A stretch of DNA of 64,000 bases from Paenarthrobacter nicotinovorans (GTDB taxonomy: Bacteria > Actinomycetota > Actinomycetes > Actinomycetales > Micrococcaceae): NCBI RefSeq assembly GCF_021919345.1, contig NZ_CP089293.1, positions 496,001-560,000 on the forward strand, in the 5' to 3' direction. Shown one piece after another: positions 17,539 through 28,194 of the stretch; positions within the stretch are counted from its first letter, which is position 1, and the number at the start of each line of letters is the position of its first letter. The notes below the pieces were generated by a model. The model saw nothing but the letters and a program-made list of their open reading frames with translations. It did no database searches and was not told the DNA's origin. A program made the position numbers and the translations under genes.

Positions 17539-18753
17539 TCAGCTCCCACTGCCCAGGTGGATGGATACCGCGGTGCCGCCGCCCGGTGCGGATCCGATCT
17601 CCAGCCGTCCACCGGCTGCGCCCACGATGCGTGCACAGGTTGCCAGGCCGAGGCCTGTTCCAGGCGGATCGTCTTCCCTGTGCAGACGGACCAAGGGGTC
17701 CAGCACCCGGTCACGGTCGTGTTCGCTGATTCCCTTGCCGTTGTCGATCACCCGGAAGGTTGCGCCCTCGTCCGTCCGTTCGCCCGTGACGTGGATGGCC
17801 GGCGGAACTCCGGGTCTGGTGTAGGTGACCGAGTTGTGGATCAGGTTCTGAAGCAAGACCCTCATCTGGCCGGGATCGGCACTGAACACAAGATCATGGC
17901 AGTCCACGGAAGCCCCGTTCGCTTCAAGGCTCGCAGCCAAGTCCTGGACCACGTCTTCCATCAGGGCCTTAAGCGAGATTTGGGCAGGCCGCACATCTCC
18001 GCCGATAGTGGCGTAGGCAAGGACGTCTTCCACCATGCTCAGCATCCTTTGCCCGGAATTGGCCACGACGTCCAGGTACTGGGCAATGGTCGCATCGGCG
18101 GCGTCCTGGGCCTCCATTTGGCTGAGTTCGACGAAGCCGAGGATGGAAGTGAGTGGATTGCGCAGGTCGTGGCTGATGCGGCCGGCGAATTCGGCGAGCA
18201 GGGCGTTGCTGCGCTGCGCCTCGGCCAGCGCCTCGGCCAGTTCCCGTGCGCGGTGTTCAAGGGCGAGGGCTTCGACGACTTCCGCTGCCAGGATCTCGAG
18301 GCCCTGGCGTTGCCGGTCGCTGAGCCGGCCGGTTTCCCGTGCGCCGGCGCAGAGCGTGCCCAGAACAAAACCGTCGTCGCTGACCAGCGGCACGGAAGCG
18401 TAGAACCTGATCGCGCCGCGGCGGCCGTCCACAAACGGGTTGTCCCTGTACCGCGCATCAAGCGATGCATCTTCCACCACCGTGGAGGCCCCGCTTTGGA
18501 AACCGACGGCACACATCGAATCCTCGCGGCTGCATAGATACGGCTCCAGGCCGGCCGTGGCCACTTGGTACTGCAGATCCTCCGTGATGATGTTGATGGC
18601 CGTCACCGGTTGTCCGCACACCGTCCGGGCCAACTCCACCAGGTTCTGCAGCCGCTCCGAGGGTACGGGAACAGCGATGTCCAGCCCCGGTCCGGGGACG
18701 GGAAGGCCCTTGCGGGAGAGCATCGAATCCCTGGGTAACTCGCCTGTTCTCAT
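17539..18753 (-). CDS. GAF-domain sensor histidine kinase (orphan)
   Basis: 404 residues, soluble. A GAF domain spans about residues 25-165 (CSREDSMCAVGF and FVDGRRGAIRFYASVPLVSDDGFVLGTLC). A coiled coil follows, then HisKA with the phospho-acceptor SHDLRNPLTSILGF, and an ATPase domain with N box QNLIHNSVTYTR, G1 DNGKGI and G2 GTGLGLA. It should sense a cytoplasmic ligand or redox state and phosphorylate a response regulator, but no regulator gene lies next to it. No transmembrane helix is seen. It is transcribed toward purA. Confidence 0.92.
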   Translation of the reverse strand: MRTGELPRDSMLSRKGLPVPGPGLDIAVPVPSERLQNLVELARTVCGQPVTAINIITEDLQYQVATAGLEPYLCSREDSMCAVGFQSGASTVVEDASLDARYRDNPFVDGRRGAIRFYASVPLVSDDGFVLGTLCAGARETGRLSDRQRQGLEILAAEVVEALALEHRARELAEALAEAQRSNALLAEFAGRISHDLRNPLTSILGFVELSQMEAQDAADATIAQYLDVVANSGQRMLSMVEDVLAYATIGGDVRPAQISLKALMEDVVQDLAASLEANGASVDCHDLVFSADPGQMRVLLQNLIHNSVTYTRPGVPPAIHVTGERTDEGATFRVIDNGKGISEHDRDRVLDPLVRLHREDDPPGTGLGLATCARIVGAAGGRLEIGSAPGGGTAVSIHLGSGS

Positions 18754-18917
18754 CCAGCCATCCTGTCAGATGAGCACTACAGGTCCTTGTCACAAAACAG
18801 CTGCCTGTCGTCGTGCTCTGCCCGGACCCGGGACTAATTCCGTTACCCCCGCCGTTACCTCCTTTGGGGGCATGCCCCGGCAACGAACGCAACGAGACGA
18901 CGACGGGGACGAGATAC

Positions 18918-20373
18918 ATGACTACAGAGACTGCTGACGGAGTCGGATTCCGTTCCCGACGCGGACCCATCCTCATTGCCTTGATGCTTTCCACGGGCTT
19001 GGTGGCCATCGATTCAACGATCGTCGCCACGGCCGTGCCGTCCATTGTGGAAGACATCGGCGGTTTCAGTTCCTTCCCCTGGCTCTTCTCGGCGTACTTG
19101 TTGGCACAGGCTGTTTCCGTGCCTATCTACGCCAAGCTTTCCGACGTCGTGGGCCGGAAACCGCCTCAGCGGCATTGGCCTGTTCCTGCTGGGATCCATA
19201 CTGTGCGGGGTGGCATGGAGCATGCCGGCCCTGATTGCCTTCCGGGTGCTTCAAGGCCTCGGGGCAGGCGCGGTGCAACCAGTGTCAATCACCATCGCGG
19301 GGGACATTTACACCCTTGCCGAGCGCGCCAAGGTGCAGGGTTATCTGGCCAGCGTGTGGGCCATCTCTTCCGTGGTGGGGCCAACACTCGGTGGCGTCTT
19401 TGCGTCATTGGGGATCTGGCGCTGGATCTTCCTGATCAACATCCCGTTGTGCTTCCTGGCGGGTTGGATGCTGGTGCGCACCTTCCACGAGGACATTGAG
19501 CGTGCCAAGCACCGGATCGACTACCTGGGTGCCACCCTGCTGACCGTTTCCTTGAGCCTGCTGATTCTCGGTGCGCTCGAGGGTGGCCAGGCATGGGCCT
19601 GGAACTCACCCGTCAGCATCACGGTCTTCGCGGTGGGTACCTTGCTGCTGGGCGCTTTTGTCTTGGCTGAGCGGCGGGCGGCGGAGCCGATCCTCCCGTC
19701 ATGGGTTCTGTCGCGACGGTTGCTCGCCACCACAGCCGTCATTTCCTTCGGCGTGGGCGCAGTCATGCTGGGCCTCACTTCCTATGTCCCGACCTTCCTT
19801 GAAGGTGCCCTGAAGACGTCTCCCATTCTGGCCGGCCTTGCATTGGCTGCCTTGACCCTGGGCTGGCCGATCAGTGCATCACAGGCCGGCCGGTTCTATC
19901 TGCGGATCGGGTTCAAGCCGACGGCCTTGATCGGCATCTCCATCTCGGTGGCGGGTGCAGCAGTACTGGCGCTCACCGCGTCCTCGCCCAACGTCGTGTT
20001 GGTGGCATTGGCGTGCTTCATCGTGGGCTTGGGGCTTGGCCTGGTTGCGACCCCCAGCCTCATCGCCGCCCAGTCGAGTGTTGAATGGAACGAACGCGGA
20101 GTGGTCACCGGAACCAACCTCTTTGCCCGTTCCATCGGCAGCGCCCTGGGAGTGGCTGTCTTTGGTGCGATCGCCAACGCCATCTACGCCGGCGATCCAA
20201 GTGGTGGCGCTGATCCGCAAACCACCATTAACGCGTCTGCGGCGGTGTTCGTGGCGGTGCTTGTCAGCGCCGTCCTCACTGTCGTGGCCGTGATCGCCAT
20301 GCCCGCTGCGCAGCGGGCGGACAGCAACACCCCGAAAGAAGAAAAGGCCGCTGTGACACCTGCGGAGGACTAA
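18918..20373 (+). pseudogene. MFS (DHA2-type) multidrug transporter with a frameshift near residue 80
   Basis: The N-terminal frame starts at ATG 18918 (MTTETADGVGFRSRRGPI) and gives TM1 and TM2 with the first motif KLSDVVGRK. Then the family match jumps to another frame (SGIGLFLLGSILCGVAW, and so on) at about 19157-19170. The second frame runs to 20373 and carries the remaining helices and a charged tail. The joined product would be about 485 residues, a 14-TM drug/proton antiporter. Either one base is in excess (for example in aaaccgcc) or a few are missing. It may be a real inactivation or a sequencing error; everything downstream is otherwise intact, suggesting a recent event. Confidence 0.8.
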
Positions 20374-20376
20374 TCT
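20371..20376 (+). promoter_or_regulatory. -10 box of probable leaderless promoter for the SMP-30 gene
   Basis: TAATCT overlaps the preceding stop codon and ends 7 nt before ATG 20384; no Shine-Dalgarno sequence is present. Confidence 0.4.
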
Positions 20377-20383
20377 CGAACGT

Positions 20384-21256
20384 ATGGATGAACTGATCAC
20401 CGGCACTCTGGAAAAGCTCTTTGAAGGCACTGTGTGGGCCGAAGGGCCGGTCTGGATTCCGGAATCTCAGACGGTTCGTTGGAGCGACATCCCCAACAAC
20501 CGCATCCTGGAGTTCAACCCCGCCACGGGCGCCACGCGCGAGTACGCCACCGCCGTCGAATACACCAACGGCCGGACGCTCGACCACGACGGGGACGTAG
20601 TGCAATGCAGCCACGGCCGAAGGCGCGTGGAGCGGGACGACGACGGCGATGTGACGCCGATCGTCGACTCGTTCGGTGAGTACCGGCTCAATTCGCCCAA
20701 CGACGTCGTGGTCGCCGCAGATGGAACGGTCTGGTTCACTGATCCGCCCTATGGAATACTGCCGGGCACGGTTGAAGGTCATGAAGGCGAACAGGAGTAC
20801 GGTGGCTGCTACGTGTTCCGCTTCGACCCCGCGACGGAGGAACTAAAGCCGGTGGTCACGGACCTGGTCCATCCCAACGGCCTGGCTTTCTCGCCGGACG
20901 AGTCACTGCTGTATGTTTCGGACACGGCGGGGGCCGCGCATGGCGTCCCGTTCCGCATCGCAGCCTACCCCGTGGAAGAGGGGGCGTGTGGGGCCGGAAC
21001 CACGTTCGTAGAGCTGGAGGAGGACCGGGCTTCTGACGGTTTCCGCGTTGACGTCGAGGGCCGGATATGGACATCGGCGGGGGCGTCTGTCCGTGTTTAC
21101 GCGCCGGACGGCAGTCTGCTGGCCGCCGTCGAACTTCCTGAAAGGGTTTCCAACTTGTGTTTTGGTGGTCCCGACGGGCACGACCTTTACATCACGGCCA
21201 CCACGTCTCTGTACCGTCTTCGCACCGGGACGCGCGACACTGTGTGGACGCGCTGA
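20384..21256 (+). CDS. SMP-30/gluconolactonase-family lactonase
   Basis: 290 residues, six-bladed propeller type. EGPVWIPESQTVRWSDIPNNRILEF gives the first metal Glu, SPNDVVVAADGTVWFTDPPYG the Asn ligand region, and NGLAFSPDESLLYVSDT the later Asn/Asp ligands. These are the conserved Ca/Zn site residues of SMP-30 enzymes that hydrolyse sugar lactones or related esters. The substrate is unknown. It starts 11 bases after the MFS reading frame, with a possible leaderless promoter of its own. Confidence 0.88.
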   Translation: MDELITGTLEKLFEGTVWAEGPVWIPESQTVRWSDIPNNRILEFNPATGATREYATAVEYTNGRTLDHDGDVVQCSHGRRRVERDDDGDVTPIVDSFGEYRLNSPNDVVVAADGTVWFTDPPYGILPGTVEGHEGEQEYGGCYVFRFDPATEELKPVVTDLVHPNGLAFSPDESLLYVSDTAGAAHGVPFRIAAYPVEEGACGAGTTFVELEEDRASDGFRVDVEGRIWTSAGASVRVYAPDGSLLAAVELPERVSNLCFGGPDGHDLYITATTSLYRLRTGTRDTVWTR

Positions 21257-21353
21257 CCCGGGCTCCCGCTGATTTATAAGGGTGCTGTGGTTCTGGCCGG
21301 GCTGGTTCGATACGCTGGGTCAAAGCGACACCACTGCAACCAGGGGAGTGAGC

Positions 21354-21587
21354 GTGTCAGGACCTAATCCCGACCCGTACGAGGACAAGATCACAGGCTT
21401 GGAACCCGGTGGTGGAGTGCCGCCGGGCGAAACCCCGCCCGGCGAGTCGTCGACGGCCGGCCCCCAAGGCCACGATGAGGGTGGCCCGAGGAAGGGCACC
21501 CAGGTCCTGTGGCTCTCGATCATAGGCGTCTTTGTCCTGTTGTCGATGCTGTACTTCATCGGGTACATCGTGGGGTTCTTCGACTGA
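21354..21587 (+). CDS. DUF6480-like small membrane protein
   Basis: 77 residues. The motif NPDPYEDKITGLEPGGGVPPGETPPGE is characteristic of DUF6480. A single C-terminal helix (VLWLSIIGVFVLLSMLYFIGYIVG) follows, so the acidic Pro/Gly-rich N-terminus is exposed on one side of the membrane. GTG 21354 is chosen for AGGGGAG 5 bases upstream. The function is unknown. Confidence 0.8.
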   Translation: MSGPNPDPYEDKITGLEPGGGVPPGETPPGESSTAGPQGHDEGGPRKGTQVLWLSIIGVFVLLSMLYFIGYIVGFFD

Positions 21588-21635
21588 GCCGGCCAGCTAA
21601 GGAATAGCCGGCCTCAAGTGGAAGTTGACGCTCAC

Positions 21636-22559
21636 ATGAAGGCAATTACCTATAACAAGTACGGAAACCCGGACGTCCTGGAACTCACTGATCAGCCAAT
21701 GCCCAAAGTAGGGCCGGGCATGGTCCTGGTCAAAGTCAAGGCGGCCTCAGTGAATCCGGTGGACTGGAAGATCATGGCCGGCTACTTGGACCCCCTCATG
21801 GACCTGCAGTTCCCGGCCATTCCCGGGTGGGACGTCGCCGGCGTAGTGGAGTCGACAGGTATTGACGCTCCGCACTTCAAGCCCGGCGATGAGGTCATCG
21901 CCTACGGCCGCAAGGATTACGTCCACGGTGGCAGCTTTGCTGAATACATTGCCTTGCCGGAGCGGCTCCTGGCCCGCAAGCCGGAGTCCTTGGACTGGAA
22001 CGAATCCGCTGGCTTGCCGCTGGCCGGGTTGACTGCATTTCAGGTGCTGAAGCGGTTGGAACTGGCTGCGGGCGAGACTGTCTTGATCCATGGCGGTTCG
22101 GGCGGCGTGGGTTCGCTCGGCATCCAGATCGCGAAGGCCCTTGGTGCGAAGGTGATCGCCACTGCCTCGGAGAAGAACCATGACTTCCTCCGGTCCCTGG
22201 GGGCCGAACCCGTGGCCTACGGCGAAGGGCTGGCGGAGAGGGTGCGTGCCCTGCGCCCCGAAGGCGTGGAAGTGGTTGCGGACTTCGTGGGCGGCAACCT
22301 TTCGACCACCCTGGAGGTCCTGAAGGAAAACGGTCGCCACGCCTCCATCGCGGACAGTGATGTCGAGGAGCACGGCGGCACCTGGATGTGGGTGAATCCC
22401 GTGGGTGCTGAGCTGCAGGAACTTGCCGATCTGGTGGACGGGAACAAACTCCAGGTTGAGGTAGCGGAGACTTTCCCCCTTGCTGAGGCGGCGGAGGCGT
22501 TCCGCCTCAACATGGAAGGCCACACGCGCGGCAAGATCGTGGTCACGGTCGGAGCCTAA
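21636..22559 (+). CDS. NADP-dependent zinc-independent oxidoreductase (quinone-reductase type MDR)
   Basis: 307 residues. The GroES-like N-terminal half (SVNPVDWKIMAGY, FPAIPGWDVAGVV) is followed by a Rossmann domain with VLIHGGSGGVGSLGIQIAKALGA. The structural zinc cysteines of alcohol dehydrogenases are absent, which points to quinone reductase or enone reductase activity. ATG 21636 (MKAITYN) matches the family N-terminus; GTG 21618 would add six residues. Confidence 0.9.
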   Translation: MKAITYNKYGNPDVLELTDQPMPKVGPGMVLVKVKAASVNPVDWKIMAGYLDPLMDLQFPAIPGWDVAGVVESTGIDAPHFKPGDEVIAYGRKDYVHGGSFAEYIALPERLLARKPESLDWNESAGLPLAGLTAFQVLKRLELAAGETVLIHGGSGGVGSLGIQIAKALGAKVIATASEKNHDFLRSLGAEPVAYGEGLAERVRALRPEGVEVVADFVGGNLSTTLEVLKENGRHASIADSDVEEHGGTWMWVNPVGAELQELADLVDGNKLQVEVAETFPLAEAAEAFRLNMEGHTRGKIVVTVGA

Positions 22560-22874
22560 GGGCATAACGCGAACGACGGCGGCGGGTCACGTTGGGTTTC
22601 GTTTCGGAACCTGGCGTCGGCCCGCCGTTTTGCGTGAAGCATGGTGCTTCTTCAGCAGGTGTTCCTTCAGCCCGGGGTTTCTTCAGCATGGGGGAATTTG
22701 CCTTGTTAGGCCATCTTTGTGAGACTGAAATCCTCTATTCCCCAGTGTTAGGCCGATGTTTTGACGGACATTCAAGGTTTCGCGACGCAAACCAAGCGCT
22801 GACACGCACCTGATGTCCTTCCGGGCCGGTGGTTGCAGCGCATTCGCTGAAATCACTGGAGTCCTGAAAACATC
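22560..22874. other. 315-base intergenic leader before the ABC-F gene
   Basis: It starts with a degraded copy of the window's hairpin family (22573-22632, ACGGCGGCGGG with CCCGCCGT). Further on are a GAAGCA...TGCTTC hairpin (22636-22650), three TTCAGC repeats (22651-22690) and a direct repeat TGTTAGGCC at 22704-22712 and 22746-22754 (42-base period). ABC-F resistance genes are often controlled by leader attenuation; whether this leader does so is not shown. Confidence 0.4.
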
Positions 22875-24518
22875 ATGCCTTTTACAAAAAATCCGTCCAT
22901 CACCCTGACTGACGTCCGCCTTCAATGGCCGGACGGCACCACTGCCCTCACCGGGATTTCCGGGATTTCCGGGACCTTCGGAGTGGGCCGCACGGGCCTG
23001 GTGGGATCCAACGGTGCGGGAAAATCGACGTTGCTGCGCCTCATTGCCGGCGTGTTGACTCCAACGAGTGGCCGGATCAGCACCAACGGCGAGGTCGGCT
23101 ACCTTCCGCAGACACTTACCCTCAAAACCGACTCAACCGTAGCCGACTTGCTCGGTATCGGCCCTAAGCTGCGGGCCTTGCGCGCCATCGAATCCGGCGA
23201 CGCCGCGGTGGAGAATTTCGAGACAGTGGGCGATGACTGGGACATTGAAACCCGTGCAGACGAGTCCCTGCGTCATATCGGCTTTTCAGGATCGGACCTT
23301 GACCGGAACGTCGGCGAGATTTCGGGCGGCGAAGCCATGCTGGTCGCGATCACCGGACTTCGGCTCCAACGGACGGCAATTACGCTGCTGGACGAGCCAA
23401 CGAACAACCTGGACAGGGATGCCCGGGCAAGACTCTCCGGCCTCATCACTTCCTGGCCAGGAACGCTGGTGGTGGTCAGCCACGACCTCAGCTTGCTGGA
23501 GTTGATGGATAACACCGCGGAGCTTCATGCCGGGGAACTCACGGTCTTCGGAGGTCCATACAGCGCCTGGCGGTCCCACATGGATGAGCAGCAAGCAGCA
23601 GCTGTGCAGGCTGCCCAAGCTGCAAAGCAGGCTGTGAAGATCGAGAAGCGCCAACGCCAGGATGCTGAAACGAAGCTGGCCAAGCGTGCCCGGACCGGCC
23701 AAAGCAGCTACGACAACAAGAAGGGCTCCAAGATTCTCATGAACCAGCGGGCCTCCGACGCGCAGGTGTCTGCGGGGAAGCTGCGCTCGGGGTCGGACGA
23801 CAAGGTTAACGCCGCCCGGACCGCACTGGACGAGGCCTCGTCCAGAATCAGGGAAGAGGAGCGGATCAGCCTGAATCTTCCGGATCCGGACGTTCCCCGT
23901 GGACGCCGGATAGCCGAGTTGCGCGGGACCAATCGTGCCTTCTTCGTAGAAGGCCCGGAACGGGTGGCCATCATTGGTGCGAACGGAGTGGGAAAGACCA
24001 CTTTGCTTGAACGCGTGGTCGCCGGTGAGTCCTTGCCCGACAACGACGAGGTGAGTGACGTCGTCGAATCCGGCACCGCGGGTGGTCGACTTCTCACCGG
24101 GCGTGCCGGCTATCTGCGGCAGCGCCTCGATGGCTTGGACGATGCCGCGACCACGCTGGAAAATGTCCAGGCTTCGGCGCCAAGCGTTCCTGAAGGTGAA
24201 ATCCGGAACCAGTTGGCGCGGTTCCTGCTAAGGGGCGACAGCGTCTACCGGCCCGTTCATACGTTGTCCGGTGGCGAGCGGTTCAGGGTTTCGTTGGCCC
24301 GGCTCCTCTTTGCCGATCCGCCGCCACAGGTACTGATTCTCGATGAGCCCACCAACAACCTGGACATCCAGAGCGTGGACCAGCTCGTGGAAGCGTTGAA
24401 CGTCTATCGCGGCGCCGTGATCCTGGTAAGCCACGACGACGACTTCCTGGACCGTCTGGATCTGGACCTTGTGCTGAACCTGGACCATGACGGATCACTC
24501 ACGGAGTTGCCGTCGTAA
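22875..24518 (+). CDS. ABC-F family ATPase (ribosome-associated type)
   Basis: 547 residues, two ABC domains in one chain and no membrane part. Domain 1 has Walker [10 protein letters not shown], signature ISGGEAML and Walker [12 protein letters not shown] highly charged linker (about 240-300, [20 protein letters not shown]) corresponds to the P-site tRNA interaction motif. Domain 2 has [17 protein letters not shown] and [11 protein letters not shown]. Such proteins act on the ribosome, rescuing stalled translation or protecting it from antibiotics; which applies here cannot be told. The ATG is at 22875. Confidence 0.92.
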   Translation: MPFTKNPSITLTDVRLQWPDGTTALTGISGISGTFGVGRTGLVGSNGAGKSTLLRLIAGVLTPTSGRISTNGEVGYLPQTLTLKTDSTVADLLGIGPKLRALRAIESGDAAVENFETVGDDWDIETRADESLRHIGFSGSDLDRNVGEISGGEAMLVAITGLRLQRTAITLLDEPTNNLDRDARARLSGLITSWPGTLVVVSHDLSLLELMDNTAELHAGELTVFGGPYSAWRSHMDEQQAAAVQAAQAAKQAVKIEKRQRQDAETKLAKRARTGQSSYDNKKGSKILMNQRASDAQVSAGKLRSGSDDKVNAARTALDEASSRIREEERISLNLPDPDVPRGRRIAELRGTNRAFFVEGPERVAIIGANGVGKTTLLERVVAGESLPDNDEVSDVVESGTAGGRLLTGRAGYLRQRLDGLDDAATTLENVQASAPSVPEGEIRNQLARFLLRGDSVYRPVHTLSGGERFRVSLARLLFADPPPQVLILDEPTNNLDIQSVDQLVEALNVYRGAVILVSHDDDFLDRLDLDLVLNLDHDGSLTELPS

Positions 24519-24589
24519 GGAAGTAAGTTCCGGAACCCTGAGGCGGGACACGCGCCATGTAGTCTGGGAATTTCGATTTGGGGGAATTC

Positions 24590-24970
24590 ATGGTGACTCG
24601 TCAGCGCAGCGGCTGCTTTTCCGTAGTGGCGGCAGGAATCCTGCTGATGGCGTGGATCGGCTCCATTTTCTGGACTGCCATCGACGAAGGTGCGGTGCCC
24701 GCCGACTCGTCGTTCCTTGCCATTCCGTTGCCCAGCGAAGCCGGGGCGATCAGCACACACTGTGGTTCGGGAGGCTGTTCCCGGGTAATGACCGTAAACG
24801 TCAAGCCACCTCAGACATCGCAGTCGATTGCAGCGGAGATGGGGCTGACGCAGGAACGCTGCGAACCGATGAACCTCTGGACCATGCGGAAGATTTGTAC
24901 CGGAGTCTCCAGTGACGCCGGGGGGCTCAAAATCTACCTGCAATACTCCACGTTCTTCTCCAAGTACTAG
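24590..24970 (+). CDS. Hypothetical single-pass membrane protein
   Basis: 126 residues, with one N-terminal helix (CFSVVAAGILLMAWIGSIFW) and an extracytoplasmic part with four cysteines (HCGSGGC, RCEPM, KICTG) likely to form disulfides. ATG 24590 has GGGGGA 5 bases upstream, and a TAGTCT box lies at about 24558. I do not recognise a family. It is followed by a hairpin terminator. Confidence 0.65.
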   Translation: MVTRQRSGCFSVVAAGILLMAWIGSIFWTAIDEGAVPADSSFLAIPLPSEAGAISTHCGSGGCSRVMTVNVKPPQTSQSIAAEMGLTQERCEPMNLWTMRKICTGVSSDAGGLKIYLQYSTFFSKY

Positions 24971-24984
24971 CTTCGAGGTGCCGG

Positions 24985-25050
24985 GCACGACGACGGCGGC
25001 GCGCCACCCTCGGCTCCCATGGAACCGAAGGTGACCCGCCGCCGTCGTGC
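24985..25050. terminator. Imperfect hairpin terminator between convergent genes
   Basis: Arms GCACGACGACGGCGGC (left) and GCCGCCGTCGTGC (right) with a partly paired middle (CTCGGCTCC with GGAACCGAAG). Member of the ACGACGGCGG hairpin family. Confidence 0.75.
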
Positions 25051-25073
25051 TTTAAGCGGATGGCCGGTGAGGT

Positions 25074-25955
<882 letters not shown>

Positions 25956-25961
25956 TTACAA

Positions 25962-25990
25962 ATACTATAGAACGATCGTTCTCATTTCAA
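25962..25990 (-). promoter_or_regulatory. Hydrolase promoter
   Basis: On the minus strand: TTGAAA, a 17-base spacer, TAGTAT. The spacer contains operator O2. Confidence 0.75.
25969..25982. promoter_or_regulatory. TetR operator O2
   Basis: AGAACGATCGTTCT, a perfect 14-bp palindrome with the same core as O1. It sits inside the hydrolase promoter spacer and just upstream of the tetR -10 box. Confidence 0.85.
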
Positions 25991-25991
25991 G

Positions 25992-25997
25992 TAGTAT
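25992..25997 (+). promoter_or_regulatory. -10 box of the leaderless tetR promoter
   Basis: TAGTAT ends 6 nt before ATG 26004; no ribosome-binding site is present. Confidence 0.6.
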
Positions 25998-26003
25998 TGG
26001 GGT

Positions 26004-26570
26004 ATGGATATTTCCGAGGTCCGGCACCGCATCGTCGCGACGGCTGACGGGCTCTACAACGCCAAAGGAATCCAGTCGGTGGGTATGGACGAGCTGCGGA
26101 CCGCGGCGGGTGTCTCACTGAAAAAGCTTTACCAGGAATTTCCGTCCAAAAGCAGCATTGTCATGGCTGTTCTGGAGCGCAGGCACGAGTCCTGGACCGA
26201 GGGGCTGGACGCGATGGTGCGCAAGGCCCCGGATCCGCGGGGCAAGCTCCTGGCCATCTTTGACTACCTCTCCGGATGGTTCTGCCAGGATTCGTTCCGG
26301 GGCTGCGGCTTCATCAACAGCTTCGCGGAGTTGGGTGCTGTCAGCCCCGAAGTAGCTGAGTATGCGCGGAAGCATAAGGAATCGTTCCAGGAATACGTTG
26401 CAGGCCTCGCCGCCGGGGCCGGCGCGCCGGCGTACCTGGCGCCCCAGCTTTCAATCCTCGCCGAGGGCGCGCAAACGACGGCGGCCATCGCCGGCTCGCC
26501 CGAGGCTGCCGGACAAGCGCGGCAGGCCGCCGAAGTGCTGATCGACGCTGCATTGGGCCAGGCTTCCTAG
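26004..26570 (+). CDS. TetR-family transcriptional regulator
   Basis: 188 residues. N-terminal HTH: ATADGLYNAKGIQSVGMDELRTAAGVSLKKLYQEFPSK (residues about 11-50), then an all-helical ligand domain. Two perfect palindromes in the divergent promoter region are the likely binding sites, giving autoregulation and control of the hydrolase at 25074-25907. The inducer is unknown. The start is ATG 26004, probably leaderless. Confidence 0.92.
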   Translation: MDISEVRHRIVATADGLYNAKGIQSVGMDELRTAAGVSLKKLYQEFPSKSSIVMAVLERRHESWTEGLDAMVRKAPDPRGKLLAIFDYLSGWFCQDSFRGCGFINSFAELGAVSPEVAEYARKHKESFQEYVAGLAAGAGAPAYLAPQLSILAEGAQTTAAIAGSPEAAGQARQAAEVLIDAALGQAS

Positions 26571-26615
26571 TCGGATTGCCTCCTGGTCCGGAACCTGCCG
26601 GTCCCGGCGCCGCCC

Positions 26616-27965
26616 TCAGCGGGCCTCAAGCTCCTCGAGTGTCTTGCCCTTGGTGTCGGAAGACCTGAGGGTGGCAATGGCTGAGATGATGCAGATGCCG
26701 AGCGTTGTCAGCCCGATGACCATGGGGATGTTGGCAGACCCCGGGGGAGCAATTGCGGTAAACAGGCTCGGGAAGAACGAGGCAATCATGAGTCCGATGT
26801 TCTGGGACACCGCGAATCCCGTGACGCGCATCCGCATGGGGAACTGCTCCTGGAAGAACGTGGCGAAGGTGGCGTTCCACATCTGGAAGAGGATGCCCTG
26901 GACGATCACAACGCAGACGAACACCAAGGGCAGGCTCCGCTGTTCGATCGCCCAAAGGTAGCCCATGGTCAGCAGCCCCCCGGTCATGCCGCCGGCCACC
27001 ATCAAAGCACGCCGCCCGATCTTGTCCGAGAGTGCGCCGAACGCCGGAATGGTGAGGACGGCGGTGACATTGGCGGCCATGGTCACCCAGAGGAACTCGC
27101 TGCTGGAGAAGCCGATCCCGTAGCCCTTCTGGGTGGCGAACGAAACCCCGAAGATCAGGGTTGCCATGCCGATGACGTTGGTGAAGGTCATGGCAATGCA
27201 GCGGATCAGAACCCAGGGGTGGGTGCGCAGGAGGTCGACCAATGGGAACCGGCGTTTGGCGGGGGCTGCCTCGGACTGTGCCAGGTAGGCCGGTGGCTCC
27301 TGCACCCGGCGGCGAATAACGTAACCTGCCACGATCACTACGGCGCTGAGCAGGAAGGGAAGCCGCCATCCCCAGGAGTGGAACTCTTCATCCGGCAGTA
27401 GGGCGGCCAGGGGAATCAGCACTGCTGTGGCCAGAATCGAGCCGACCTGCGTGCCTTGGAGGCTGAAGCTGGCAAAGAATCCCCGCCGGGCGTCGGGGGA
27501 ATGTTCCACGATCATCGCGCTCGCACCGCCGAGTTCGCCGGCGACGGCGAAGCCCTGGATCAGGCGGAGGATTACCAGCATGACGGGGGCCAGGAGTCCG
27601 ACCTGTCCGTAGGTGGGGAGGAGACCGACGGCAAAGGTGGCGAAACCCATGAGCAGCATCGCGAAAACGAGCACCTTCTTGCGTCCGTGCCTGTCACCGT
27701 AAGCGCCCAGGACCACTGCGCCCAGGGGTCGCGAAACATATCCCACTGCGTAGGTGGCCAAGGAGGCGATGATTCCCACCGTGGGATTCTCTGTGGGGAA
27801 GAAGATCGTGGGAAACAGGAGCGTTGCTGCCAGCGAGTACAGGGCGAAGTCGTAGTACTCCAGTGCGCTGCCGATCCAGCCGCTCATGGCGGCCTTCTTC
27901 GGGTCCTTTGGGGCGGTGCTTTCGCTGGCTACGGGAGGGATCTCCCTCCGGTGCATGACGGTCAC
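26616..27965 (-). CDS. MFS transporter, metabolite:H+ symporter (MHS) family
   Basis: About 449 residues, 12 predicted helices. The MHS signature is clear: GWIGSALEYYDFALYSLAATLLFPTIFF, then YVSRPLGAVVLGAYGDRHGRKKVLV and RLIQGFAVAGELGGASAM. Members import carboxylates, osmolytes or shikimate-like compounds. The start is taken as GTG 27965 because AGGAG lies 9 bases upstream; ATG 27956 and TTG 27995 are alternatives. No co-transcribed enzyme shows the substrate. Confidence 0.9.
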   Translation of the reverse strand: MTVMHRREIPPVASESTAPKDPKKAAMSGWIGSALEYYDFALYSLAATLLFPTIFFPTENPTVGIIASLATYAVGYVSRPLGAVVLGAYGDRHGRKKVLVFAMLLMGFATFAVGLLPTYGQVGLLAPVMLVILRLIQGFAVAGELGGASAMIVEHSPDARRGFFASFSLQGTQVGSILATAVLIPLAALLPDEEFHSWGWRLPFLLSAVVIVAGYVIRRRVQEPPAYLAQSEAAPAKRRFPLVDLLRTHPWVLIRCIAMTFTNVIGMATLIFGVSFATQKGYGIGFSSSEFLWVTMAANVTAVLTIPAFGALSDKIGRRALMVAGGMTGGLLTMGYLWAIEQRSLPLVFVCVVIVQGILFQMWNATFATFFQEQFPMRMRVTGFAVSQNIGLMIASFFPSLFTAIAPPGSANIPMVIGLTTLGICIISAIATLRSSDTKGKTLEELEAR

Positions 27966-28194
27966 GTCGCTGTACTCCTCTGGCGTCGCTGGCAAAGAAC
28001 AAACTTCGTCTTGAATCGATTCATAATCCTACGACGTGACCTGGGTTACGTCAACGGAAGATTGGTTCCCGGATGCCATTGGATCCATGGCGCAGGAACC
28101 GGCCGATGCGCAGCGTTGCGGGATAGCCCCGACGGGCACGGCGGGGCTAGGCTTCTTGGACGCGCCGAACGGCGCGGCAGGAAGAAGACTATTC

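Noticed and set aside
22689..22813. Leader peptide frame (MGEFALLGHL...) before the ABC-F gene
   Set aside because: No ribosome-binding site and no link to a visible terminator/antiterminator pair.
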